12,410 bases of DNA from Acidobacteriaceae bacterium UBA1307 (GCA_002307235.1 DBTV01000010.1:381-12790), one strand, 5' to 3'; positions 1-6,450 are shown, counted from the first letter of the stretch. Program-made: numbers and translations. The notes: generated by a model from the letters alone, not told the origin.

Positions 1-700
1 TGTCGAACTTCGACTTGGTCACCGAGTCGTTGACGTTGATCGCCGGCACCAGCAGCGTGCCCTGCTCCATCATCTTGTAGAGCCGATGCACGCCGGTCGT
101 CGTCTCTTCGCTGACGCCGCGCCAGTCCTTGACCACCTTGTGCCAGTGCTGCGGATCTTCGGCATGCACCTTCTTCAGCAGATCCTTGACGACGGCCTCT
201 TCATGATTGTCGGCGGGCGCGTTCACCCAGCCGTCGCCGTTCTCAAGCTCATAGCCTTTGTGGATCAGCAGCGTTGCATCGCCGCCATCGTCAACGATCA
301 GCTGCGGCCCCAGACCGCCCTTGTGGCTGAGCGCCTGGAAGGTGCACCACCAGTATTCTTCAAGCGATTCACCCTTCCACGCGAAGACGGGAACGCCGGT
401 GGCGGCAATGGCGGCGGCGGCGTGGTCCTGCGTCGAAAAGATGTTGCAGCTTGCCCAGCGAACCTCGGCGCCGAGCGAGACCAGCGTCTCGATCAGCACG
501 GCCGTCTGAATCGTCATGTGCAGCGAACCGGTGATGCGCACGCCGGCCAGCGGCTTGGCCGTGGCGTACTTGTGGCGGATGGCCATCAGGCCCGGCATCT
601 CCTGCTCGGCCACGTCGAGTTCCTTGCGGCCCCAGTCGGCCAGCGACATATCGGCGACCTTATAGGCCAACCCGGTTGCTTCAAGCGACGTACTCGCCAT
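1..700 (-). CDS. ahcY: S-adenosylhomocysteine hydrolase (adenosylhomocysteinase), N-terminal part, cut by window edge
   Basis: Cytosolic NAD-dependent enzyme that splits S-adenosylhomocysteine into adenosine and homocysteine in the activated methyl cycle. The visible 233 residues begin MASTSLEATG and contain the family hallmarks TGSLHMTIQTAVLIETL (about residues 58-74), QDHAAAAIAATGVPVFAWKGE, IVDDGGDATLLIHKGY, SEETTTGVHRLYKMM (about 197-211) and the end of the catalytic block NVNDSVTKSKFD. Between the DDGGD block and SEETTTG lies an insertion of about 40 residues (around ADNHEEAVVKDLLKKV), known from many bacterial and plant enzymes but absent from the human one. The start is the ATG at 700-698, preceded by GGGAGG. 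The C-terminal NAD-binding half lies outside the window. It is divergent from the peptidase gene at 1038. I recognised no SAH or SAM riboswitch in its leader. Confidence 0.97.
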   Translation of the reverse strand, partial: MASTSLEATGLAYKVADMSLADWGRKELDVAEQEMPGLMAIRHKYATAKPLAGVRITGSLHMTIQTAVLIETLVSLGAEVRWASCNIFSTQDHAAAAIAATGVPVFAWKGESLEEYWWCTFQALSHKGGLGPQLIVDDGGDATLLIHKGYELENGDGWVNAPADNHEEAVVKDLLKKVHAEDPQHWHKVVKDWRGVSEETTTGVHRLYKMMEQGTLLVPAINVNDSVTKSKFD

Positions 701-767
701 ACCTTCTTACCTCCCGCCGCAACGCGCTGGTCGCGGCATAGCAAATTCGCAAACTTCCAACTGCGCT

Positions 768-776
768 AGAATACCA
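768..776 (-). promoter_or_regulatory. Possible extended -10 promoter for ahcY
   Basis: Read on the minus strand the sequence is TGGTATTCT, an extended -10 (TGn followed by TATTCT). I see no good -35 hexamer 17 nt upstream. A start about 7 nt further on would give a leader of about 60 nt. Weak call. Confidence 0.3.
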
Positions 777-927
777 TTCGCTTTTTATTGCCGCGCCCTA
801 CAAAACAGGCCCGCGCACCACGGTACTCTCTTCCGGCCCAACTTTTCGCCGTTCATCGCACGGGATTTACCGTTCGCTGTTCCATAAAAAATTCTTCTAA
901 CCCTCCCTGACCCCTTGCCCGCAAACT

Positions 928-955
928 AAAAACCGCTGTAGTCTGCGTCACAGCG
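928..955 (-). terminator. Terminator-like hairpin upstream of ahcY (minus strand)
   Basis: On the minus strand CGCTGT and ACAGCG form a 6-bp stem with a 10-nt loop (955-934), followed by G and TTTTT (932-928). It sits about 230 bp before ahcY. It could stop antisense transcription from the peptidase side, or act within a long ahcY leader. The rest of 701-1037 holds only the two weak promoter candidates and ribosome-binding sites; I see no other gene there. Confidence 0.35.
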
Positions 956-988
956 TGTCCCGGTTCCGGTCACGAGAATGCTCTACGG

Positions 989-1016
989 TTTGTGCGCACC
1001 GATTTTTCCGTACGAT
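989..1016 (+). promoter_or_regulatory. Possible sigma-70 promoter for the M28 peptidase
   Basis: TTTGTG (989-994), a 16-nt spacer and TACGAT (1011-1016). A start near 1023 would leave about 15 nt carrying the GGGAGG ribosome-binding site before the ATG at 1038. This fits that start and disfavours the in-frame ATG at 978, which lies upstream of the promoter. Confidence 0.35.
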
Positions 1017-1037
1017 GTGCAACCAGGGAGGAAAGAA

Positions 1038-3173
1038 ATGTCCGCGCGCGTCGACATTCTGCTGCTGTTGCCCTTCGCCCTGCTTCCGGGCGCGCGCAAC
1101 CTGCAGGTCACGCCGCCTGCGCCATCCGCGCCCACGGCCAGCTTTGGCTACACGGACCTTGCCCGCGAGCTGCGCCTCGAAGAGAAGTTTCTGGCTCTGC
1201 CCGAGGCCGCCCGCGCAGGAGCGCACATGCGCGTGCTCACCTCCGCGCCGCACGTAGCCGGCAGCCCCGAAGATCGCAAAACCGCCGACTACGTTGCCCG
1301 TCAGTTCCGCGCAGCCGGGCTTGAAACCGAGATTGTGCCCTATCGCGTGCTGCTCAACGAACCCGTCGAAGAGCGCGTCGAGGCCTGGGACGCGAAGGGC
1401 CGCCCGCTGATGAGCGGGCCCACCCACGAGCATCTGCTCGACACGCTGCCGCCCGGCGACCCGCGCATCCCCATGCCCTTCAATGGTTCGTCGGCCTCGG
1501 GCGAGGTCTCGGGCGAACTGGTCTATGCCAACTACGGCCGCAAGGAGGACTTCGACGCGCTGGCCGAGGCGCACATCGATCTGCGCGGCAAAATCGTGCT
1601 CTGCCGCTACGGCGCGAACTTTCGCGGCGCAAAGGTCTATCTGGCCGAGCAGCGCGGCGCGGCCGGGGTCGTGCTCTACTCCGACCCGACCGACGACGGG
1701 GCGGGGCGCGGCGAAACCTGGCCCTACGGCCCCTGGCGGCCCGATGCCGCCGTGCAGAGCGGCTCGGTGCAATATCTGTTTCGCTACCCCGGCGACCCGG
1801 AGACGCCCGGCGTGGCCTCGACGCCGACACTGCCCGACACCGCGCGCATCCGCAACTTTACCGGCACAAACGGCGGGCAACCCGGCATCGTGGTGCTGCC
1901 GCTCAGCGCCCATGACGCCGCGCCTCTGCTCAAGGCGCTGACCGGCCCCATTGCGCCCGAGGACTGGCAGGGCGGCATCGACACCCGCTACCGGCTCGCG
2001 GGCGGCGTCCGCATCCACCTGCGCTCGCGGCAAAACTACCAGCGGCGCATCATCTGGAACGTCGTCGGCAGCCTGCGTGGCGCCGAGGCTCCCGACGAGT
2101 GGATCATCGCCGGAAACCACCGCGACGCCTGGAGCTATGGCGCCGCCGATCCGGTTTCGGGCACGGCCGCCATGCTGGAGGCCGTCCGCGGGCTCGGCAC
2201 ACTCGTGCACCAGGGCTGGCGACCGCGCCGCTCCCTCATGCTCTGTAGCTGGGACGCCGAGGAGCAGGGGCTGATCGGCTCGACCGAGTGGGTCGAAGAT
2301 CATCCCGACCTCGTCGCCCACGCCGTTGCCTACTTCAACATGGATGTGGCCGTCTCGGGCCCGAACTTTTCCGCCGCCGCCGCGCCCTCGCTCAAACAGT
2401 TTCTCCGCGACATTGCCCGCCAGGTGCCCAGCCCCCAGGGCGGCACCGTCTACCAGCAGTGGCGCGTCGAGCAGGCCGGCAGCGAACTGCGCGCCCCCGG
2501 CGCCGCCGAGGTCCGCATCACCGCCCTCGGTGCCGGTTCCGACTACACGCCCTTCTTCGCCCATGCCGGCGTGCCTTCAGCCGACATCAGCTCCGAGGGC
2601 GCCTACGGCGTTTACCACTCCATCTTCGACAACTACGACTGGTACACGCAGAACGCCGATCCGCACTTTGCCTACCTGCGCCAGATGGCACAGGTCTTCG
2701 GCCTCGAGATTCTGCGCATGGACGGCGCGGCCATTCTGCCCTACGACGACGCCAGCTACGCACACGAGATTCTGGTCGCGCTCGAGGCTGCCCGCGCCCG
2801 CGCCGACGACGCCAGGCTCCGTACGCTCGACTTTGCCCGCGCCCGCGACGCCGCCCTCCGCTTCTACTCCGCCGCCCGCGCCCTGCGCGCCCTGCAACAG
2901 ATGCCGCCCGCCGCCCCCGCCCGCCGGCGCCAGATCAACGGAGCCCTGCGCGAGGCCGAAGCGGCACTGCTCGCCCCCGAGGGACTTCCCGGCCGCCCCT
3001 GGTATCGCCACCTGATCTTTGCCCCCGGCCAGACCACCGGCTACGCGGCCCTGATGCTGCCCGGCATCAACGAGGCCCTCGAAGCGCGCGACCTCGCACA
3101 GGCCAGCCAGCAGATCGACCGGCTCGCCCTGGCCCTCAACCGCGCCGCGCACAGCCTCGAAACCGCGCACTGA
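1038..3173 (+). CDS. Exported M28 family zinc peptidase, glutamate carboxypeptidase II / transferrin-receptor-like
   Basis: A 711-aa protein with the architecture of glutamate carboxypeptidase II: a short hydrophobic N-terminus (residues 4-15, DILLLLPFALLP) that looks like an export signal, a protease-associated (PA) domain around residues 150-250 (DLRGKIVLCRYG, AAGVVLYSDP), the M28 catalytic core about 335-570 and a transferrin-receptor-like dimerisation domain at the C-terminus. All two-zinc ligands and the general base align with the human enzyme: H361 (GNHRDAW), D371 (AADPVSG), E408/E409 (WDAEEQG), D436 (YFNMDVAV) and H527 (YGVYHS). It is probably an active periplasmic or secreted carboxypeptidase that trims acidic peptides; the substrate is an inference. 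I chose ATG 1038 because AGGGAGGAAAGAA precedes it; the ATG at 978 lacks a ribosome-binding site. It appears to be a single-gene unit. CCGCGT/ACGCGG (3191-3214) could form a hairpin after it, but without a T-tract. Confidence 0.93.
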   Translation: MSARVDILLLLPFALLPGARNLQVTPPAPSAPTASFGYTDLARELRLEEKFLALPEAARAGAHMRVLTSAPHVAGSPEDRKTADYVARQFRAAGLETEIVPYRVLLNEPVEERVEAWDAKGRPLMSGPTHEHLLDTLPPGDPRIPMPFNGSSASGEVSGELVYANYGRKEDFDALAEAHIDLRGKIVLCRYGANFRGAKVYLAEQRGAAGVVLYSDPTDDGAGRGETWPYGPWRPDAAVQSGSVQYLFRYPGDPETPGVASTPTLPDTARIRNFTGTNGGQPGIVVLPLSAHDAAPLLKALTGPIAPEDWQGGIDTRYRLAGGVRIHLRSRQNYQRRIIWNVVGSLRGAEAPDEWIIAGNHRDAWSYGAADPVSGTAAMLEAVRGLGTLVHQGWRPRRSLMLCSWDAEEQGLIGSTEWVEDHPDLVAHAVAYFNMDVAVSGPNFSAAAAPSLKQFLRDIARQVPSPQGGTVYQQWRVEQAGSELRAPGAAEVRITALGAGSDYTPFFAHAGVPSADISSEGAYGVYHSIFDNYDWYTQNADPHFAYLRQMAQVFGLEILRMDGAAILPYDDASYAHEILVALEAARARADDARLRTLDFARARDAALRFYSAARALRALQQMPPAAPARRRQINGALREAEAALLAPEGLPGRPWYRHLIFAPGQTTGYAALMLPGINEALEARDLAQASQQIDRLALALNRAAHSLETAH

Positions 3174-3375
3174 TTTTTCCTCCTGCTTTGACCGCGTGAT
3201 TCCACCAGAACGCGGAGCAGGTCGCGGCAATTTTCACCCTGCGGAAACATCAAAAATCATCGTATTTTTCGCGCAGCGCGCACCGTTTTCGGCATACACT
3301 GTGGTCACTTTATTTTTCTTACCGGGAATAACCTTTATCCATGATTGGCAGGGAAAATTAGAACCTGCGTACCCG
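3174..3375. other. Intergenic stretch, nothing clearly recognisable
   Basis: First part of the 478-bp gap after the peptidase. It is lower in GC than its surroundings, especially 3255-3355. It holds the weak hairpin 3191-3214 and a few AT-rich hexamers that could be promoter elements (for example TACACT at 3295-3300), but no convincing -35/-10 pair. The short open frames crossing it have no ribosome-binding site and no recognisable protein content. Confidence 0.4.
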
Positions 3376-3569
3376 CTTCCGCAGTGACCGTCCGCTCCGT
3401 TGGACTGCGGTTTACTAGAAAACCCGAAGCACGACCTCACAACCCGTTGATCGCGTCTGTCCTCGTCGAACAAGGTACCGGCCTCTCCTCTCCAAGAGGT
3501 CACCGCTCCACCACGAGAAAGGCACCTTCTCGACCGGGACAGACGGAAAATTTACATCCGTCTTCCTCC
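3376..3569 (+). ncRNA. Structured RNA / leader candidate with mutually exclusive helices
   Basis: About 195 nt upstream of the 33-aa gene hold several good stems. P0: CCGCAGT 3379-3385 with ACTGCGG 3404-3410. P1: CGTCTGTCC 3454-3462 with GGACAGACG 3537-3545 (9 bp), extended by a wobble, one C-C mismatch and GTCG 3465-3468 with CGAC 3531-3534. Inside P1 lie P2 (GGCCTCT 3480-3486 with AGAGGTC 3495-3501, one G-U) and P3 (CGAGAA 3514-3519 with TTCTCG 3527-3532, sharing two bases with P1), giving a three-way junction. A further hairpin, AGACGGA 3541-3547 with TCCGTCT 3557-3563, uses the same bases as the 3' strand of P1, so the two cannot coexist. CCTCC at 3565-3569 could pair with GGAGG (3642-3646), the ribosome-binding site of the small gene. 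I do not recognise a known family. It may be a regulatory leader or a free-standing RNA. Confidence 0.45.
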
Positions 3570-3651
3570 AAAAGCCGTAAAATGAGTTGTCGTCCCGCAG
3601 AGCTTCCCGGACCTCGCGAAAAGCGCACGGTGATTTTAGAGGGAGGGTTCC

Positions 3652-3753
3652 ATGCTTGACTTCATTTTCGGTATCCTCTACGTCGTCATGATTCTTCTGC
3701 CCGCGATTGCGGCCACCCTGCAGCGGACGCACACGCGCGGCAACGGGCTGTAA
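3652..3753 (+). CDS. 33-aa single-membrane-segment protein with LPAIxA core (unrecognised family)
   Basis: Starts MLDFIFGILYVV, continues MILLPAIAATLQ and ends in a short basic tail (RTHTRGNGL). Residues 4-21 can form one membrane helix, so a membrane peptide with a cytosolic or periplasmic polar tail is likely. A strong ribosome-binding site (GGGAGGG, 3641-3647) sits 4 nt before the ATG, which is the main reason to believe it is translated. It aligns without gaps to the 32-aa protein at 8850-8948: M1, D3, V11, L16-P17-A18-I19 and A21 are identical and the rest of the helix is similar. It lies just upstream of ccmE but has its own long leader. No function is known to me. It could be a small regulator or subunit of a membrane complex, or a toxin-like peptide. 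Confidence 0.6.
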   Translation: MLDFIFGILYVVMILLPAIAATLQRTHTRGNGL

Positions 3754-3819
3754 CTCGTTTTTCAAGAGCCCCTTGCAACACGACCTTCCCCTTTCTTGTT
3801 CCCTGCGGAAATTCTTCGA

Positions 3820-3848
3820 TTGACCCTTGGGGCAACGTCCCGTATGGT
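3820..3848 (+). promoter_or_regulatory. Sigma-70 promoter of the ccm operon
   Basis: TTGACC (3820-3825), a spacer of exactly 17 nt and TATGGT (3843-3848). The expected transcription start is near 3855, only about 5 nt before the ccmE ATG at 3860, so the ccmE message would be nearly leaderless. In agreement, no Shine-Dalgarno sequence precedes ccmE (AAAAAACTGAG). Confidence 0.65.
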
Positions 3849-3859
3849 AAAAAACTGAG

Positions 3860-4342
3860 ATGAAGCTTTCCCCGAACCAGCTTCGCATCGGCGGTGCCGT
3901 GATCGTGATTCTAGGCACCATCGCCTGGCTTGCCTACTCCGGTTACGGAGCGGGCAAAAGCTATTACGTCACCATCCCCGAACTGGCCACGATGGGCGAC
4001 AAGGCCTACCACAACCATCTGCGCGTGGACGGCTTCGTGGTCCCCGGCTCCATTGAGCGCTCTGGCCCGCACGTCACCTTTGTGATCAACGAGTTCGAGA
4101 GCCACACGGCGCAGGCCGCGCAGGGCCGTCAGCTCAAGGTCGAGTACAAGGGCTCCGAGCCGCCGCCGGACACCTTCAAGGACGACGCGCAGGCGTTGGC
4201 CGAGGGCACCTACGGCAAGGACGGCGTCTTCCACGCGACCATTCTGCAGGCCAAGTGCGCCAGCAAATACGCGCCCACGCAGCCCGGACAAACACAGCCG
4301 GGGCCAAAGCAGACCGCGCTGGCCACGCAGCCCGCTCGATAA
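3860..4342 (+). CDS. ccmE: Cytochrome c maturation protein CcmE, Cys-type (CxxxY) haem chaperone
   Basis: A 160-aa periplasmic haem chaperone of System I cytochrome c maturation. It has one N-terminal membrane anchor (about residues 9-26, RIGGAVIVILGTIAWLAYSG) and then the beta-barrel domain; RVDGFVVPGSI (55-65) and LAEGTYGKDGVFHATILQAK are typical CcmE blocks. The haem-attachment motif is C133-A-S-K-Y137, so cysteine replaces the histidine of the usual HxxxY (E. coli H130/Y134). Such CxxxY CcmE proteins are known from archaea and some bacteria such as Desulfovibrio and have been described as part of a variant System I lacking CcmH. The last 20 residues are rich in Gln, Pro and Thr. It is first gene of the operon, probably leaderless, and ccmA follows after 4 nt. 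Confidence 0.93.
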   Translation: MKLSPNQLRIGGAVIVILGTIAWLAYSGYGAGKSYYVTIPELATMGDKAYHNHLRVDGFVVPGSIERSGPHVTFVINEFESHTAQAAQGRQLKVEYKGSEPPPDTFKDDAQALAEGTYGKDGVFHATILQAKCASKYAPTQPGQTQPGPKQTALATQPAR

Positions 4343-4346
4343 GTTC

Positions 4347-5030
4347 ATGACCGAACAGGACATAACTTCGATCGCCGGGCACAGTTGCGTCCGGCTCGAA
4401 CAGGTCTCGAAGCTCTTCGGCAGCTTCGCCGCGCTTCGGCAGGTCTCGGGCGAGTTTTTGCCCGGCCGCTGCTACGTGCTGCTTGGCGAAAATGGTGCCG
4501 GCAAGTCGACCCTGCTGCGGATTCTGGCTGGTCTCTTGCGCCCGAGCCACGGCAAGGTCACCGTCTTCGACGCTCAGCCGCCGCACGAGGCGCGCGAGCG
4601 CATCGGCTACATGAGCCACGCGCCGATGCTCTACGACGAGCTGACGGCGCAGGAGAATCTGGCTTATTTTGCAGAGCTTTACCCGGGGCGCGCCTGTCTG
4701 AAACCGGCCGAGGCGCTGCGCCAGGTCGGCCTCGATCCCGCGCTGACGCGGCTCTTCGGACAGTACTCGCAGGGCATGCGCCAGCGGGTTTCCCTCGCCC
4801 GTGTGCTGCTGCCGAACCCGGATCTGCTGCTGCTCGACGAGCCGTTTTCGAATATGGACGTGGACAGCGCGCGGCAGATGGTGGCGCTGCTGGCCGGCTT
4901 CCGCCAGTCCAACCGCACCATCGTGCTGACCACCCACCAGCGCGAGCTGGCCGCGCCGATTGCCGACGAGGTGTTGACCCTGCATGCCGGTCGCGTGGCA
5001 AGCTGGGAACGAGGAAGTTCTTTGGCATGA
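4347..5030 (+). CDS. ccmA: Haem ABC transporter ATP-binding protein CcmA
   Basis: A 227-aa cytosolic ATPase that works with CcmB and CcmC to free haem-loaded CcmE from the CcmC-CcmD complex. Walker A is GENGAGKST (47-55), Walker B LLLLDE ends at D164-E165, the H-loop is H197 (TTHQRE), and the D-loop FSNMD is present. The ABC signature reads YSQGM (140-144) rather than LSGGQ; a relaxed signature of this kind occurs in CcmA-type ATPases. It starts 4 nt after the ccmE stop with no clear ribosome-binding site, so translation is probably coupled to ccmE. Its TGA overlaps the ATG of the next gene (ATGA at 5027-5030). Placement between ccmE and ccmB supports CcmA over a generic ABC ATPase. Confidence 0.93.
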   Translation: MTEQDITSIAGHSCVRLEQVSKLFGSFAALRQVSGEFLPGRCYVLLGENGAGKSTLLRILAGLLRPSHGKVTVFDAQPPHEARERIGYMSHAPMLYDELTAQENLAYFAELYPGRACLKPAEALRQVGLDPALTRLFGQYSQGMRQRVSLARVLLPNPDLLLLDEPFSNMDVDSARQMVALLAGFRQSNRTIVLTTHQRELAAPIADEVLTLHAGRVASWERGSSLA

Positions 5031-5575
5031 AGACCAACGGCGCGCGTTTTCTGGAAAATCTCGGCATCGGCTTCGAACTCGGCACCTATGAGGTGGATCT
5101 CGACGACCTGTCGGCGGTCAACGTCGCCCAAAAGATCGGCCTGCCGCCCGAGCAGGTTTTTAAAACACTTGTCGCCACCAGCGGCCCCAGCGAGTATCTG
5201 TTTGCCGTCATTCCTGGCGACGCCGAAATCGACTTCAAGAAGCTGGCCCGGGCGGCCGGAGTGCGCAGCGTGGAAATGGTTCACCTCAAAGAGGTTCAGC
5301 CGCTCACCGGCTACGTCCGGGGCGGCGTGACGGTCTTCGGCGCAAAGAAGAATTTCCCCGTCTTTGTCGACGAAACCATCATTCTTTTCAACAAGATCGC
5401 GGTTTCTGCCGGAGCGCGCGGCGTGCAACTGCTGCTGGCCCCCGACGATTATCTGCGTGCCGCCGCGGCACAGACCGCGGACCTCGTCAAAGACCCGCAA
5501 CCTGCTGAACCTGAATCCCCTTACGCTTACAACGCCGCGGCCGCAAAGAGCCACGGAGCCCGGAAGTCGCAATGA
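5027..5575 (+). CDS. ybaK: YbaK/EbsC-type aminoacyl-tRNA deacylase (Cys-tRNA(Pro) deacylase-like)
   Basis: A 182-aa protein of the YbaK/ProRS-INS editing superfamily, whose members hydrolyse mischarged tRNA, typically Cys-tRNA(Pro). Family blocks: FLENLGIGFELGTYE at the N-terminus, the catalytic-type lysine K46 in VFKTLV, VIPGDAEIDFKKLA, VEMVHLKEVQPLTGYVRGG (83-100) and FNKIAVSAGARG near the end. It is longer than E. coli YbaK (159 aa) because of an Ala/Pro-rich tail after about residue 155. In the loop that usually reads GGxSPxG, this protein has GGVTVFG (99-105), so the family proline is replaced by valine; this may alter specificity. It overlaps both ccmA (ATGA 5027) and ccmB (ATGA 5572), so it is translationally coupled inside the ccm operon. 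The symbol denotes the family; the precise substrate is not established. Confidence 0.88.
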   Translation: MKTNGARFLENLGIGFELGTYEVDLDDLSAVNVAQKIGLPPEQVFKTLVATSGPSEYLFAVIPGDAEIDFKKLARAAGVRSVEMVHLKEVQPLTGYVRGGVTVFGAKKNFPVFVDETIILFNKIAVSAGARGVQLLLAPDDYLRAAAAQTADLVKDPQPAEPESPYAYNAAAAKSHGARKSQ

Positions 5576-6240
5576 AGCCCGTATTCTGGATCCATCTCGC
5601 CAAGGATCTGCGCATCGAGTGGCGCTCGCGCGAGGCCGTCAACTCCATGCTTTTCTTTGCTTTGCTGGTGGTTGTGCTCTTCTCGCTGGCCTTCGATCCG
5701 CAGGGCGCTTTTGCGCGCGAAATCGCCGGCGGCGTGCTCTGCGTGGCAACGCTGTTCGCCTCGGTTTCCGTGCTGAATCAGGCCTGGGCGCGCGAGATTC
5801 GCCATCAGGTGCTGGACGCGCAACGCATGGCCCCGACTGAGGGTTCGGCGCTGTTTCTGGCCAAGGTGCTGGCGAATTTCCTCTTTGTTTCGATTGTGCA
5901 GGTGCTGCTGGCCCCGGTTTTTCTGATTTTTTATAACCTGCAGGTGCTCGGCAACGGCTGGCTGCTGGCGTTGGTGCTGCCGCTCGGAACCTGGGCTCTG
6001 GTGGCCAACGGCACTTTTTTCGCGGCGCTGTCGTTGCGCAGCCGCAACCGCGAACTGCTGCTGCCGCTAATCCTGTTTCCGATCTTCATGCCCGCGCTGC
6101 TGGCCATGGTGCAGGCCACGACCTCGATTCTGACCGGGGAGAGCGATCCGACGCTGTGGATCAAGCTGCTGGCCGGCTACGACATCATCTTCACCACCGT
6201 GAGCCTGCTGCTGTTCGACGTGGTGTTTCAGGCGGAATAG
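5572..6240 (+). CDS. ccmB: Haem ABC transporter permease CcmB
   Basis: A 222-aa inner-membrane permease subunit of the CcmABCD complex, close to the 220 aa of E. coli CcmB. It opens with a cytosolic segment containing DLRIEWRSREAVNSM, a typical CcmB start, followed by about six hydrophobic segments: MLFFALLVVVLFSLAF (26-41), a segment around GGVLCVATLFASV, LANFLFVSIVQVLLAPVF, WLLALVLPLGTWALV, the ELLLPLILFPIFMPALL segment and a C-terminal helix. The start overlaps the deacylase stop (ATGA). After its stop the operon is interrupted by about 440 bp of non-coding DNA with RNA candidates and a strong terminator before ccmC. Confidence 0.93.
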   Translation: MKPVFWIHLAKDLRIEWRSREAVNSMLFFALLVVVLFSLAFDPQGAFAREIAGGVLCVATLFASVSVLNQAWAREIRHQVLDAQRMAPTEGSALFLAKVLANFLFVSIVQVLLAPVFLIFYNLQVLGNGWLLALVLPLGTWALVANGTFFAALSLRSRNRELLLPLILFPIFMPALLAMVQATTSILTGESDPTLWIKLLAGYDIIFTTVSLLLFDVVFQAE

Positions 6241-6258
6241 CGTGCTTTGAGAAAAAAG

Positions 6259-6405
6259 ATGTGCTAGACTGGCCCGCAAGTCAGGCATCTGCGTTTGGAG
6301 GGTATCTCCAGTAGGTACTGGACGCCGCCTGATAATCGGTCGCAGGGCCTAGTCAGCTCTGGGAGCTCAATTCTCCTGCCCTCCGCCAGCCTGTGACCGG
6401 CACAT
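6259..6405 (+). ncRNA. Structured RNA candidate, 6S-like (strand and identity uncertain)
   Basis: A long imperfect hairpin of about 150 nt: ATGTGC 6259-6264 with GCACAT 6400-6405; GTCA-GGC 6280-6286 with GCC 6389-6391 and TGAC 6394-6397; GGAGGG 6297-6302 with CCCTCC 6379-6384. Inside are a small hairpin CCAGT-AGGT-ACTGG (6308-6321) and hairpin-forming sequence around GCTCTGGGAGC. Its length, rod shape with a wide centre, and 3' part CAGCCTG...GGAG resemble 6S RNA (compared with the E. coli sequence from memory). No convincing plus-strand promoter was found; TGCTAGACT (6262-6270) is an extended -10 but would start inside the element. On the minus strand the outer stem is followed by C and TTTTTT (6257-6252), so minus-strand transcription is a real alternative. 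Confidence 0.45.
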
Positions 6406-6415
6406 GGAGTTCTGC

Positions 6416-6444
6416 TTGACACGAAACATCGACTGCGCTATGCT
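6416..6444 (+). promoter_or_regulatory. Near-consensus sigma-70 promoter for a small RNA
   Basis: TTGACA (6416-6421), a 17-nt spacer and TATGCT (6439-6444). This is the best sigma-70 promoter in the window. It predicts a start near 6451, followed within 75 nt by a strong intrinsic terminator and no credible reading frame. Confidence 0.75.
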
Positions 6445-6450
6445 TCGCAT

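Noticed and set aside
86..769. 227-aa open frame on the plus strand
   Set aside because: Antisense to ahcY, no ribosome-binding site and no recognisable domain; a shadow of high-GC codon use.
978..1037. Upstream ATG extending the peptidase by 20 residues
   Set aside because: No ribosome-binding site, and the candidate promoter lies downstream of it; ATG 1038 has GGGAGG.
948..2564. 538-aa open frame on the minus strand
   Set aside because: Lies opposite the M28 peptidase, whose catalytic residues are all intact; the composition is that of a GC-rich shadow frame.
3503..3513. ACCGCTCCACCA, resembling a tRNA or tmRNA 3' end
   Set aside because: No acceptor partner, no GTTCAAAT T-loop and no tmRNA-like 5' end in range.
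3196..3921. Short open frames of 63, 104 and 168 aa across the 3174-3860 gap
   Set aside because: No ribosome-binding site or protein-like composition; they overlap strong RNA stems and the ccmE promoter. Only the 33-aa frame at 3652 is supported.
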